Below are positions 45,174-54,705 of a stretch of 64,000 nucleotides of DNA, in pieces; the first letter of the stretch is position 1, and each line of letters opens with the position of its first letter. Origin of the DNA: Flavobacterium sp. LC2016-13 (GTDB lineage Bacteria > Bacteroidota > Bacteroidia > Flavobacteriales > Flavobacteriaceae); assembly GCF_009707955.1 (NCBI RefSeq), contig NZ_WMDQ01000003.1:372001-436000 (forward strand), written 5' to 3'. The notes beneath the pieces were generated by a model that did no database searches, had not been told where the DNA came from, and worked only from the letters and a program-made list of their open reading frames with translations. The position numbers and the translations under genes were made by a program.

Positions 45174-46394
45174 TTATCTATTCAACTCTACAGCCGCTAA
45201 AATAAAAGGTCCGGTTGCTTTAGGATCGTTGTCTTTCTTTTTTTCGTTAACATAGTATTCATAAGAACCGTCTCTGTATGGAGTTCCTCCTAAACCTGCA
45301 ACCTGACAAGCTTGTGTTAATGTAATTCCGCCGTCAGCGTCTACTTTTATCAGTTGTTTGGTTAAACCATCAAAAGCTTTGTTTGCTAATTTTTTATATT
45401 TTGCGGGTAAATATCCTTTGTTTGCACCTTTTGCAAAAGCATAAGCAAACATTGATGATCCTGAAGCTTCAAGATAATTTCCTTTTTCTCCGCCTTTATC
45501 TGTTACCTGATACCATAAACCTGATTTATCCTGGTATTTAGCCAAAGCCGCAGAAACATTATTTAAGTATTTTACCAGTTCTTTTTGTTTTGGATGATCT
45601 TTTGGCATGTAATCTAAAACATCAACCAAAGCCATTGCATACCAACCTAAAGCTCTTGACCAGAAGTTTGGAGAATTTCCTGTTTCTTTATTTGCCCAAG
45701 CCATTTCCTTGCTTTCATCCCAACCGTGATATAATAATCCTGTTTTTGGATCAGTTGCGTGCAATTGAATCAGTTCGAATTGTTTTGCGATATCATCAAA
45801 ACTTTTTCCGTTTTCAAATGTTGCTGTATATTGTGCATAAAATGGTTCTCCCATATACAAACCATCTAACCACATTTGGTTTGGATAAATTTGTTTGTGC
45901 CAGAATCCACCACTTTGCGTACGTGGCTGCTCTGAAAGTTGTTTACGTACTAATTGCAATGCTTTTAAATATTTTTCTTCTTTTGATTCAGCATAAATAT
46001 TAAAAAGCAAACGTCCCGGTACAACCAAATCGATATTGTATTTATCAAATTCGTAGGTTTTGATTGTTCCGTCTGCCTGAACTAATTCATCTACATAACC
46101 TCTGATATAAGCTTTATATCTTGGGTCAGGATTTTTTTTGTATAATTCTTCGATTGAATGCAAAACCAAAGCATGAACATAATCCCATTTTGGCTTTTTA
46201 GAATCGTCGATCATATAAGCTTCTGGATGACGTTTCATTAATGTTAACGTCATTTTATCAGACCATTTTAAATCTTTAGAAATAACTATATCCTTTTTTT
46301 CCGTTTCTTGTGAAGTTACTTTACAACTCATAAAAGTCATAAAACACATTAATAAAACCGATACGAAATAACCTTGCTTTCTATTATTTTTCAT
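45174..46394 (-). CDS. GH105 unsaturated uronyl hydrolase (copy 2)
   Basis: A 406-residue (alpha/alpha)6 enzyme with a lipoprotein signal (SVLLMCFMTFMSC). Conserved GH105 segments: GGFWHKQIYPNQMWLDGLYM (catalytic Asp), SPNFWSRALGWYAMALVDVL, GLWYQVTDKGGEKGNYLEAS, ACQVAGLGGTPYRDGSYEYY. Closely related to the next gene (46435), sharing most blocks, so a tandem duplication. It removes unsaturated galacturonate from the ends of lyase products. Start chosen at the first Met before the signal. Confidence 0.93.
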   Translation of the reverse strand: MKNNRKQGYFVSVLLMCFMTFMSCKVTSQETEKKDIVISKDLKWSDKMTLTLMKRHPEAYMIDDSKKPKWDYVHALVLHSIEELYKKNPDPRYKAYIRGYVDELVQADGTIKTYEFDKYNIDLVVPGRLLFNIYAESKEEKYLKALQLVRKQLSEQPRTQSGGFWHKQIYPNQMWLDGLYMGEPFYAQYTATFENGKSFDDIAKQFELIQLHATDPKTGLLYHGWDESKEMAWANKETGNSPNFWSRALGWYAMALVDVLDYMPKDHPKQKELVKYLNNVSAALAKYQDKSGLWYQVTDKGGEKGNYLEASGSSMFAYAFAKGANKGYLPAKYKKLANKAFDGLTKQLIKVDADGGITLTQACQVAGLGGTPYRDGSYEYYVNEKKKDNDPKATGPFILAAVELNR

Positions 46395-46434
46395 TTCAAA
46401 ATATATTTAAATTCTACTTTTTCTTTTTCAATCT

Positions 46435-47646
46435 TTATTTCCCAAGTTCAGCGGCACTTAATATAAATGCGGCCAAAGCTGGTGAACTGTTGTCTTTTGT
46501 TTTGCTTTTGATATAATATTCATTTGATCCATCACGAAAAGGTTTTCCTCCAAGACCTACATTCGATGAAACATTTGAAATTATAATTTCATTATTGGCT
46601 TCTGTTTTTACAAATTCTTTTATAAAAGCGTCAAATGATTTTTGTGCTGTTTTTTTATAACTTGCGGGTAAATATCCTTTATCTGTACCTTTTGCCAAAC
46701 TATAAATAATCATGGCCGAAGATGATGATTCTACAAAATTATCTTTCATTTCCGGTTTATCAGTTACCTGATACCATAAACCTGATGTACTTTTATATTT
46801 GATAATATTCTTAGAAATCTCATTCAAAAATGTAACCAGTTCTTTTTGTTTTGGATGGCTTTTAGGAAAATAATCTAAGGTTTCTACCAAAGCCATCATA
46901 TACCAGCCAATTCCGCGTCCCCAAATGGTTGGCGATGTTCCGGTTTCTGGATTTGCCCATCCAATTTGTTTGCTTTCATCCCAAGCCTGATATACTAAAC
47001 CTGTTTTTTTATCTACTAAATGATTTTGAACCAATTCAAATTGTTTCGCAATATCATCTAAAGCTTTACCATTTTCATACTTAACAGTGTATTGCGCATA
47101 AAATGGTTCTGCCATATACAAACCGTCAATCCACATTTGATTAGGGTAAATTTGTTTGTGCCAAAATCCACCGCTAGTCGTTCTTGGCTGACTTTCTAGT
47201 TGGTTTCTTAATTGCTGCGTTACTTTTAGATAGCGATTGTCTTTCGTTTCCTCATACAAATTAAACAGCAATTTTCCCGGATTTACATAATCGATGTTGT
47301 ATTCTTTAATCTCATATTTTTTAATATTTCCTGAACTATCAATCATTTCATCTGCATATTCCTTGATGTAATTGAGATACTTTTTATCTTTTGTTTTTTC
47401 ATATAATTTTTCAAAAGAAAACAAAACCAAACTCATTTTATAATCCCATTTTGGTTTTTCGGTTCCGTCAATCTGCCAGGCTTTCGGATATTTATTTAAT
47501 ATCGTTACTGCTGCCTTTTCTGACCATTTTGAATTGGCAGAAAGACCATTTTCTTTAGACTGCGCGATTGTTTTACTACTAAAAATGAGTAGCAGAACAA
47601 TTGCGTAATTGATAAAATTGATCTTTATAAAAGTTGATTTAAACAT
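46435..47646 (-). CDS. GH105 unsaturated uronyl hydrolase (copy 3)
   Basis: A 403-residue exported paralog of the gene at 45174, sharing SGGFWHKQIYPNQMWIDGLY (catalytic Asp), SPTIWGRGIGWYMMALVETL, GLWYQVTDKPEMKDNFVESS and GLGGKPFRDGSNEYY. Signal peptide rather than lipobox, so the two copies may sit at different sites in the periplasm. The pair differs from the GH105 at 36136 in PUL A, which is more distant. Tandem copies suggest different lyase-product specificities (homogalacturonan versus rhamnogalacturonan ends); inferred. Confidence 0.93.
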   Translation of the reverse strand: MFKSTFIKINFINYAIVLLLIFSSKTIAQSKENGLSANSKWSEKAAVTILNKYPKAWQIDGTEKPKWDYKMSLVLFSFEKLYEKTKDKKYLNYIKEYADEMIDSSGNIKKYEIKEYNIDYVNPGKLLFNLYEETKDNRYLKVTQQLRNQLESQPRTTSGGFWHKQIYPNQMWIDGLYMAEPFYAQYTVKYENGKALDDIAKQFELVQNHLVDKKTGLVYQAWDESKQIGWANPETGTSPTIWGRGIGWYMMALVETLDYFPKSHPKQKELVTFLNEISKNIIKYKSTSGLWYQVTDKPEMKDNFVESSSSAMIIYSLAKGTDKGYLPASYKKTAQKSFDAFIKEFVKTEANNEIIISNVSSNVGLGGKPFRDGSNEYYIKSKTKDNSSPALAAFILSAAELGK

Positions 47647-47666
47647 ATTTTTTTTGTTATTTTTTT

Positions 47667-47790
47667 CACGCAGATTTGGCAGATTGTGCAGATTTTTATT
47701 TTTGTATCATCTAATTCTTCAATGGATTAAAATCTGTATATTTTTTAATCCTTAAAATCCTTTAATCTGTAGCTATTATTCTTTAAACAA
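47667..47790. repeat. Fragment of CACGCAGAT intergenic repeat
   Basis: CACGCAGATTTGGCAGATTG and later AAAATCCTTTAATCTG resemble the palindromic element at 10989-11110, but the arms are not perfect here. It fills the gap between GH105 and the DUF4861-like gene. Confidence 0.5.
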
Positions 47791-47794
47791 CAAT

Positions 47795-48760
47795 TTACAT
47801 TTTACCTTTTTTGTTCAGTATTTCTAATTGTGCATCTAAATATTTTACAAATTCTTCCTGCGATTTAATTCCGTCAATTTGTTGTTCCCATGCGCCTAAA
47901 AAGTAGAATGAAGTGGCTTTTGTTGTTGGTTTAAAAACCAATAAATAATCTAAATCTGTATCAGCAACATTTTCAATTGTTTTTACTTCATAAAAAATAG
48001 CCAATCCTAATTTATCCGGCACTAAAGATTGTGCTCCGTAAGTTGCTAAATAAGCCCATTTTTTATTTTTACTTTCTTTTTTAAGTAGTTCTGCACCTTT
48101 TTGTTTTCCAATTCCGGTACAAATTCCTTTAATTTCTTTTGAAGCTTTAATGGTATGTTGCGTATATAACTGATCAGGTTTGATCGTCAATTCTGTACTG
48201 AAATCAATTTTATCCGAAGCTGTTTTCCAACCATAATAACGCACTTTTACATTAGATTCATTGGTTTTATTTGCAACATCTGCAATAGTAGAATCTACTT
48301 CACGAAAGTGTAATTTTTCATTGTTCAAATAACGATCAATAGATCCAATTCCGATTGCTTTTCCTGCTTTCAAAATATCAGCACCCCAATCGCTCATTTC
48401 ATGGTAAGAATCAAAATTATCCTGACCTACTTTAGGCAAAATCATTTCTGAAGTTTTCTTTCCAAAAATATCAATTGCATTTCTCCAGTCCAAATACAAA
48501 CGATATCCAATTTTATTACTTTCCCAACCTGGTCCTTCGTAACGAATATCAAAAGAATGATCTGTATGTTCCGGAGCTACTTTTAGTCTGTCAACATTTT
48601 TAAAAACAGTTCCGCCAATATATTTTCTGCCTTCCCATTTTCCATCCGTCTTTGCAGAGACTTCAGCATAGGTTTTAGCTGTTTTTATATCGTATTTTTG
48701 AGCTTGAACTGCTGTAAAACCTACTAAAAATAAGGTTGCTAATGTGATTTTTGTTTTCAT
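47795..48760 (-). CDS. DUF4861-like exported protein (PUL B copy)
   Basis: A 321-residue exported protein (signal MKTKITLATLFLVGFTAVQA). It shares IGYRLYLDWRNAIDIFGKKT, SYHEMSDWGADILKAGKAIG and a beta-rich C-terminus with the lipoprotein at 23553, but lacks about 100 residues of it. Family recalled as DUF4861. Both copies lie next to GH105, GH28 or esterase genes of pectin loci, so a pectin-related role is likely. No catalytic assignment is possible from sequence alone. Confidence 0.7.
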   Translation of the reverse strand: MKTKITLATLFLVGFTAVQAQKYDIKTAKTYAEVSAKTDGKWEGRKYIGGTVFKNVDRLKVAPEHTDHSFDIRYEGPGWESNKIGYRLYLDWRNAIDIFGKKTSEMILPKVGQDNFDSYHEMSDWGADILKAGKAIGIGSIDRYLNNEKLHFREVDSTIADVANKTNESNVKVRYYGWKTASDKIDFSTELTIKPDQLYTQHTIKASKEIKGICTGIGKQKGAELLKKESKNKKWAYLATYGAQSLVPDKLGLAIFYEVKTIENVADTDLDYLLVFKPTTKATSFYFLGAWEQQIDGIKSQEEFVKYLDAQLEILNKKGKM

Positions 48761-48770
48761 TTGTATTGTA

Positions 48771-49706
48771 TTATTTAAAAATTCTGTCTAAAAATTGTGT
48801 TGTGTAAGTAGCGGTTTCATTAAACCAGGGTTGAAAAAACCAAAACGAATGTGGTGAATCCTGAATTGTTTTTACTTCATTATAAATCTTGTTCGCATTC
48901 AAAATCGCAATCATATCGTCTCTTCCCGCATGAAACCTGTCAAAACTACTGTTTATGAAAAGTATTGGCGGTGTATTTTTATTGGTATGGCTTAAAGCCG
49001 AAGCATTTTTCCAGTTTTCCGGTTTTTCTTCATAAGAACCTCCAAGCCAAAATGATGCCATTTCGCCTTCTGAAGATTCAGGATGTTTAAAAGCTAAAAC
49101 TCCATCTATATCAATAATCGCATTTACTTTTGATGATGATTTACTTTTGTAAGCTGCATCTTCAAAATCCGAATTTTCATTTGTTGTACCAATCAAAGCT
49201 GCCATTTGTCCCCCTGAAGAGCAACCTAAAACGGCAATTTTGTCTGGATCTACATTAAATTTTCGGGCATTATCTTTTATAAATTTAATCGCATTTTTTA
49301 CATCATAAACTCCTTCGGGATATTTTGCTTCTAATGATAATCTGTATTCAATGGCAAAACAAGCATAGCCTTTTGAAGCTATTTCTCTTGCCAAAACATG
49401 CATCTGATTTTTATTTCCTGATCTCCAGCCGCCGCCATGAATCATGATTACTGCCGGATTTAACTTTTGTTTTTTATAAAAAAAAGCATCCAAATGTAAT
49501 GCTCTGTCTTTATTTTGCTGATAAACAACTTCTTTAACTTCAGCAATTAAACTATTATTTTGTTCCTGAGGTATTGTTATAAAAGGATATTTTTTAATTA
49601 GTTTATTATATGTGCTTTTTACTGTGTATGAAGTATCGATACCAGCATTGCTTTGAGCAAAAATGGCATTGGAAATCAACAGTATTATAAAAAGCATTTT
49701 ATTCAT
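48771..49706 (-). CDS. Secreted alpha/beta-hydrolase esterase
   Basis: A 311-residue exported hydrolase. Signal peptide to about NAIFAQ. Oxyanion-hole motif MIHGGGWRSGN, nucleophile elbow AVLGCSSGGQMAA (Ser in GCSSGG, GxSxG), the acid probably in INSSFDRFHAG, and His in SPHSFWFFQPW. This is a BD-FAE/acetyl-esterase-like layout. In PUL B it could be a pectin acetyl- or feruloyl-type esterase; the substrate is inferred. 10 bp before the DUF4861-like gene. Confidence 0.85.
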   Translation of the reverse strand: MNKMLFIILLISNAIFAQSNAGIDTSYTVKSTYNKLIKKYPFITIPQEQNNSLIAEVKEVVYQQNKDRALHLDAFFYKKQKLNPAVIMIHGGGWRSGNKNQMHVLAREIASKGYACFAIEYRLSLEAKYPEGVYDVKNAIKFIKDNARKFNVDPDKIAVLGCSSGGQMAALIGTTNENSDFEDAAYKSKSSSKVNAIIDIDGVLAFKHPESSEGEMASFWLGGSYEEKPENWKNASALSHTNKNTPPILFINSSFDRFHAGRDDMIAILNANKIYNEVKTIQDSPHSFWFFQPWFNETATYTTQFLDRIFK

Positions 49707-49732
49707 AATAACAAACTCATTTTACAGTTAAG

Positions 49733-49762
49733 AAAGGAGTTTGAAATACATCAAACTCCTTT
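49733..49762 (-). terminator. Hairpin after susD (PUL B)
   Basis: 12-bp stem AAAGGAGTTTGA / TCAAACTCCTTT with a 6-nt loop in the gap between susD and the esterase gene. The T-run on the minus strand is broken, so it may be an attenuator or processing hairpin rather than a full stop. Confidence 0.6.
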
Positions 49763-49797
49763 TTAACTTCTTCAAAAAACAATCCTTAAAAAAAATA

Positions 49798-51486
49798 TTA
49801 ATATGCAGGATTTTGTGGGAAATCTTTATTTCTGTTTAAATCTAATGCGCTTTGAGGAATTGGTCTTAAAATTTTAAGGTTTCCATTTTGTCCCATAAAT
49901 GCTGCTGCATTAGTTACTTTAGGATTGTATAAAACCGTTCTTTCTACTAATGTTCCGGTACGTTTTAAATCGAACCAACGGTGATATTCTCCTAATAATT
50001 CTCTTCCTCTTTCGTCTAATATTGTATTAATGTCAACTGATGTCAATACCGGAATTACTCCTGCTACTCCACCGCCGGCTCTTCTTCTTACTTCGTTTAA
50101 ACGTGCTAAAGCCAATGTTGGCTGACCTGCTTTAAAATAAGCTTCGGCAGCAACTAAATACGTTTCTCCAAGTCTTGCAACAATAAAATCACGTGTACTG
50201 CTTCTGTTTGTTGCAGGCGTAATAGGCGTTGTATTGTAGTTGGCACTTGTAGCACCGCTATAAGGAGCGTTTGGATCATCGAATTTACGAACCGGAATTA
50301 GGTTGTAGTCTCCACCGGAAGCAGCTGCAGATGAATAAGTTCCCCAATTGTGGTATCTAAATGTAGCCGCATTTGCTTTTCTTGAAGCATTAGCTGTATT
50401 CCAGGCTGTTCTGTCTGCTAATGTAAACCAACGTGGTTCATAAAAATCTGTGATTTTTAAAGCTGTTTTATCTGTTACAGTGTAAAAGTCATAATATCTG
50501 CTGTAGATTTCTGTCATGAACGTATTCTCCCAACGTTTGTCACCTTGCTCATATAATGATAAAGCATAAACGGTTGGACAAAGTGTATAACTTCTGTTTG
50601 GATAAGGATTTCCTGAGGCTGCAGCTCCTAAATATGAACTGAACCAATAGTTTTGTGAACTTCCTAAAGCCGTTGTTCCGGTTGCATTTGAAGCTACTGA
50701 AAATTGAACTGAAAAAATAGTCTCTGCATTCATTTCATTTCCTGGCTGTACAACGCTTGCAAATGGCACATTTAATGCCTGACCTGCAATTGCTTCATCT
50801 GCTATAGATGCTGCTGTTGTAAAATCCGCCGGAGTTCCAAAAGTTTCATATCCTCTTGTTAAATATACTTTTGCTAATAAATCCTGAACGGCTCTTTTGT
50901 TTACTCTACCTGTATATGCACCCGTTGCTACTGCCGGAAGTGCTTCGTTAAGATCTTTAAAAATCTGCGTATATACTTGTTCTGCTGTATTTCTGTCGAA
51001 AGAAGTAACAGCTGTATTATAATTATCCAGTACAATTGGAACTCCTCCGTAAGTTTGCACTAATAGAAAATAAGCATTTGCTCTTAAAAATTTAAGCTCA
51101 CCAACACGTGTATCTAAAGTGCTTGTTTTCTCTGTTAAATTAGCATAATACAACCCTTTATTGGCTTGTTGAATAGCCATATAACAAGTTCTGTACAATA
51201 AATCGACTCCTGCAGATGATGACGATAAAGTTAGATATTTAGCCAGTCCTTCCGGTTCTTGATTTCTTCCTTCAGAATACATATCTGTACCTGCTTCAAA
51301 TAACCACGGATCTCCACCATAAATATCCTTTAACGTTGCATAATTCGTGTTTACCAATGATTCGAAACCCGGAGCGGTAAGAAAGTATGTTTCTGCCGAA
51401 CCAAACGCACGATTGTCTTCCTCTATAAAATCAGAACAAGAATTTAGAGTAAACAGTATTCCTATAATTAATAATATCTTTTTCAT
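49798..51486 (-). CDS. susD-like: SusD/RagB-family glycan-binding lipoprotein (PUL B)
   Basis: A 562-residue surface lipoprotein (MKKILLIIGILFTLNSC, lipobox Cys). SusD features: ELKFLRANAYFLLVQTYGGV in the helical half, YLVAAEAYFKAGQPTLALAR and the RagB/SusD C-terminal signature VDINTILDERGRELLGEYHRWFDLKRTG. It captures pectin fragments for the partner transporter, 10 bp upstream. It is clearly distinct from the PUL A SusD, so the two systems are not recent copies. Confidence 0.96.
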   Translation of the reverse strand: MKKILLIIGILFTLNSCSDFIEEDNRAFGSAETYFLTAPGFESLVNTNYATLKDIYGGDPWLFEAGTDMYSEGRNQEPEGLAKYLTLSSSSAGVDLLYRTCYMAIQQANKGLYYANLTEKTSTLDTRVGELKFLRANAYFLLVQTYGGVPIVLDNYNTAVTSFDRNTAEQVYTQIFKDLNEALPAVATGAYTGRVNKRAVQDLLAKVYLTRGYETFGTPADFTTAASIADEAIAGQALNVPFASVVQPGNEMNAETIFSVQFSVASNATGTTALGSSQNYWFSSYLGAAASGNPYPNRSYTLCPTVYALSLYEQGDKRWENTFMTEIYSRYYDFYTVTDKTALKITDFYEPRWFTLADRTAWNTANASRKANAATFRYHNWGTYSSAAASGGDYNLIPVRKFDDPNAPYSGATSANYNTTPITPATNRSSTRDFIVARLGETYLVAAEAYFKAGQPTLALARLNEVRRRAGGGVAGVIPVLTSVDINTILDERGRELLGEYHRWFDLKRTGTLVERTVLYNPKVTNAAAFMGQNGNLKILRPIPQSALDLNRNKDFPQNPAY

Positions 51487-51496
51487 CTTTTTTAAT

Positions 51497-54400
51497 TTAA
51501 AATTTTAAACTTAATCCCATCTGAACCGTCATTGTTGCCACACGATTAAGTGCTAAAGGCGCAGTTGCCCATTCAGGGTCGTATCCTTCGTAATTTGTAA
51601 ATACAAAAGGATTCAAGACATTAACATATAATCTTAAACTTTTTATTTTTAACTTGTTTACTAAGTCCGGATCAAAACTATATCCTAAGGCTATGTTTTG
51701 AACTTTTACAAATGAAGCATCTTTGTAGAAAGCCACATTGTTAGTATCATAATAAACTCCGGCGCCACGTGGTAACGGATTTGTATTCGAATATTGAGCA
51801 GGAATTCCGGCTCCGTTTGCAGGAACGTACCAATCACCCAAGTCTAATTTTTGACGCCCTCTGTCTGTAACATCAGCAAAATTATCGTGGAAACCACTAA
51901 ATACTGTCATTCCCTGATTGGTGATTATAGAAATTCCTAAATCAAATTGTTTTACTTTTAATGAGGTAGAGAAACTTCCAGACCATTTAGGATCGTAGTT
52001 TCCTAAAATAGCACGGTCGTTATTAGCATCAATTTTTCCGTCATTATTTAAATCTTTTACTTTTGCCTCTCCCGGTTTTTGACCGTAACTCGCTGCCTGA
52101 GCTGCTTCGCTTTCCTGCCAAACACCATCAAAAACATAGTTATAATAAGAATGGACATTTTCTCCAATAAATAAATTGTTTCCAACATCATCTACTAGAT
52201 CCTGTCCGTAAATAGAAAGTAATTTGTTTACGTTTTTAGTAAAAGTAAAACTGGTTTCCCATGTAACATTTCTAGTCTGAACATTTTTAGTTGTCAAAGC
52301 AACTTCAACACCTTTATTACTTACAGAACCTACGTTTGCAGTAATAACAGGAACACCAATTTCTAATGGCAATGCTTGTTGAAACAATAAAGATTTAGAT
52401 TTTCTGTCGTAAACATCTACACTACCGGAAATTCTATTTTTGGCAAATCCAAAGTCTAAACCTAAATTCACCTCTTTTGTTTTTTCCCAGGTTAAATCAG
52501 TATTTCCTAAACTTGAAGCTGTAAAGCCATTAGCGATGACACCATTAAAATCATAATAAGTAGGTGTTTTTAAAAGGCTTAAGCTTGAATAAGGTTTAAC
52601 CTTATCATTTCCGGTATAACCGATACTTGCTCTTAGTTTAAAGTTAGAAATGAAACTTAAACTTTTCATGAATGATTCCTGATGCAAATTCCATCCTAAA
52701 GCTACAGATGGGAAAGAAGTCCATTTGTTATCTTCTGATAAAACAGATGAACCATCATAACGTACAGAAGCTGTTAATAAATAACGTCCTTTATAAGCAT
52801 AATTAAAACGGGCTGCATACGATTCTAATGTATTTTTAGAATACGGAACGAATATGCCTGAAGGAATTAAAGCAATTGTACCACTTCCCGGAGTTAAAGT
52901 ATACGTAGACTGAGCGCCTGAACCTAAATTATAAAAACCGGTTTCAAAAGGATTTTCTCTCGATGCTGCAAAATAAGTTTCAGTAGTATTAGAATAAAAA
53001 CTCTGAAGTCCTAAAAGACTAAATACGTGATCGTTTTTTAATGTATAATTGATATTAAACTGGTTGTCCCAAGTATAATTGAAGTTTTGCATATTGGTTA
53101 CGTCTCCAGATGGCAAACTTTTATTTTTAAGTCCAAAATCGGTTTGAGCTCCAAATGATCTTCCTTCTCTTGCATCCATTTTTCCTGCTGAAAAGGTAGT
53201 TTTAAATGATAACCAGCTATTTACTTTATATTCAGCAAAAATATTTCCGATAGTAGTAAATCTTTTGATATTATCCTGAGAATTTGCAATTTCTAAAAGT
53301 GGGTTATAAGAACCAGTTTTATTAATAGCAAGAGCTCCATTTGGGTATCTTAAGGTACCTGGTTGCTGGTTATAAGTACCTATGATTTCATTTCCAGCAG
53401 CATCAATTGCCCAAGGCGATGTAAATGGATTTTGCCTAAAGGCTTCCTGCATTGCAATTGGGCTTCCTAATTCTTCATCTGTTTTAGAAATTGTAAGGTT
53501 TACTCCAAAAGAGATTTTATCACTTAATTTATGATTTACTCCTAGCTTAAAATTATATTTATTGATACCTTCATTATCAATAACTCCGGTTTCTTCCTGC
53601 GTTCCTAAACCAATATTATAGGTTAATCCGCTATTTGCACGACCAGTAATATTTAAATAATTATTTGATGTCATTCCGCCTTTAAGAACGGCATCCTGCC
53701 AATTGTAAGTTTGGTTATTAGCAACTCTCTGATACAAAACCGGATTTGTACCAGCCTGACCTACAGCGGTATTTAATTCTGTTGCATCAATATCATTATA
53801 GGTTGGGTTTGTCGCCGAAATTGTAGTAGCCAAAAAAGCCGATTGATGGTAATACCACCATTTGTCCGGACTCATTAATTTAGGCAATCTTACGGCTTGT
53901 TTATTACCATAAGAGCTTTCATAAGAAACGGAAACTCCTTCTTTTGCATTTGTACCACTTTTGGTTGTAACAATAACAACTCCACTTCCTCCTCTTGATC
54001 CGTAAATTGCTGCAGAAGAAGCATCTTTCAATACGTCTATTCTGGCAATATCCTGTGGATTTAAAAAGTTGATATTATCCGTAGGAACTCCATCAACCAC
54101 AAAAAGTGGCCCGGATCCGTCTTTGTTAATAGAGTTTGCTCCTCTTATTATTACGTTAAATCCGTCACCTATTCTTCCTGTATTCGAAGTTACCTGAACC
54201 CCCGCAATTCCACCTTGAATTGCTTCCATTGGGTTAGTTACATTTCTTTCGGTGATTTTTGCTGCGTTTAAGGTATTAATTGCACCGGTAAGATCTGTTT
54301 TTTTTGCAGTTCCATAACCTACAACAACAACCTCAGTAAGTGTATTTGTTTCTTCTGAAAGGCTTACGTTTACTTTAGTTTTTCCTGCAATGCTTACTTC

Positions 54401-54673
54401 TTTGGTTTGAAATCCTAAATAACTTACTATTAAAATAGCATTTTTATTTGTAACATTGATTTTAAAACTTCCTTCAAAATCAGTTGAAGTTCCATTCTTT
54501 GTTCCTTTTTCCTGAATGTTCACGCCTGGTAGCGCTAATCCGGCAGCATCAGTAATTTTTCCTTCTACGACGCTTGATTGTGCGCTCATAGTAGTACTCA
54601 ACAGGAAATTTAGGAAAAATAAAAACACAAGATTGTGCTTCATTTTTTTCTTTAATAATTGTTTAATGTTCAT
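51497..54673 (-). CDS. susC-like: SusC/RagA-family TonB-dependent transporter (PUL B)
   Basis: A 1058-residue outer-membrane transporter. A second Met 10 codons in (54643, MKHNLVFLFFLNFLLST) gives a cleaner signal peptide and may be the true start. Then the carboxypeptidase-D-like domain (VEGKITDAAGLALPGVNIQE), TonB box region TEVVVVGYGTAKKTDLT, plug (ARIDVLKDASSAAIYGSRGG) and barrel ending LGLSLKF-type MTVQMGLSLKF. No STN domain. It imports galacturonan oligosaccharides by inference. Follows GH28 in the operon. Confidence 0.97.
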   Translation of the reverse strand: MNIKQLLKKKMKHNLVFLFFLNFLLSTTMSAQSSVVEGKITDAAGLALPGVNIQEKGTKNGTSTDFEGSFKINVTNKNAILIVSYLGFQTKEVSIAGKTKVNVSLSEETNTLTEVVVVGYGTAKKTDLTGAINTLNAAKITERNVTNPMEAIQGGIAGVQVTSNTGRIGDGFNVIIRGANSINKDGSGPLFVVDGVPTDNINFLNPQDIARIDVLKDASSAAIYGSRGGSGVVIVTTKSGTNAKEGVSVSYESSYGNKQAVRLPKLMSPDKWWYYHQSAFLATTISATNPTYNDIDATELNTAVGQAGTNPVLYQRVANNQTYNWQDAVLKGGMTSNNYLNITGRANSGLTYNIGLGTQEETGVIDNEGINKYNFKLGVNHKLSDKISFGVNLTISKTDEELGSPIAMQEAFRQNPFTSPWAIDAAGNEIIGTYNQQPGTLRYPNGALAINKTGSYNPLLEIANSQDNIKRFTTIGNIFAEYKVNSWLSFKTTFSAGKMDAREGRSFGAQTDFGLKNKSLPSGDVTNMQNFNYTWDNQFNINYTLKNDHVFSLLGLQSFYSNTTETYFAASRENPFETGFYNLGSGAQSTYTLTPGSGTIALIPSGIFVPYSKNTLESYAARFNYAYKGRYLLTASVRYDGSSVLSEDNKWTSFPSVALGWNLHQESFMKSLSFISNFKLRASIGYTGNDKVKPYSSLSLLKTPTYYDFNGVIANGFTASSLGNTDLTWEKTKEVNLGLDFGFAKNRISGSVDVYDRKSKSLLFQQALPLEIGVPVITANVGSVSNKGVEVALTTKNVQTRNVTWETSFTFTKNVNKLLSIYGQDLVDDVGNNLFIGENVHSYYNYVFDGVWQESEAAQAASYGQKPGEAKVKDLNNDGKIDANNDRAILGNYDPKWSGSFSTSLKVKQFDLGISIITNQGMTVFSGFHDNFADVTDRGRQKLDLGDWYVPANGAGIPAQYSNTNPLPRGAGVYYDTNNVAFYKDASFVKVQNIALGYSFDPDLVNKLKIKSLRLYVNVLNPFVFTNYEGYDPEWATAPLALNRVATMTVQMGLSLKF

Positions 54674-54705
54674 AATGTGGTTTGTTGGTTAAATGATAGT
54701 TTTTC

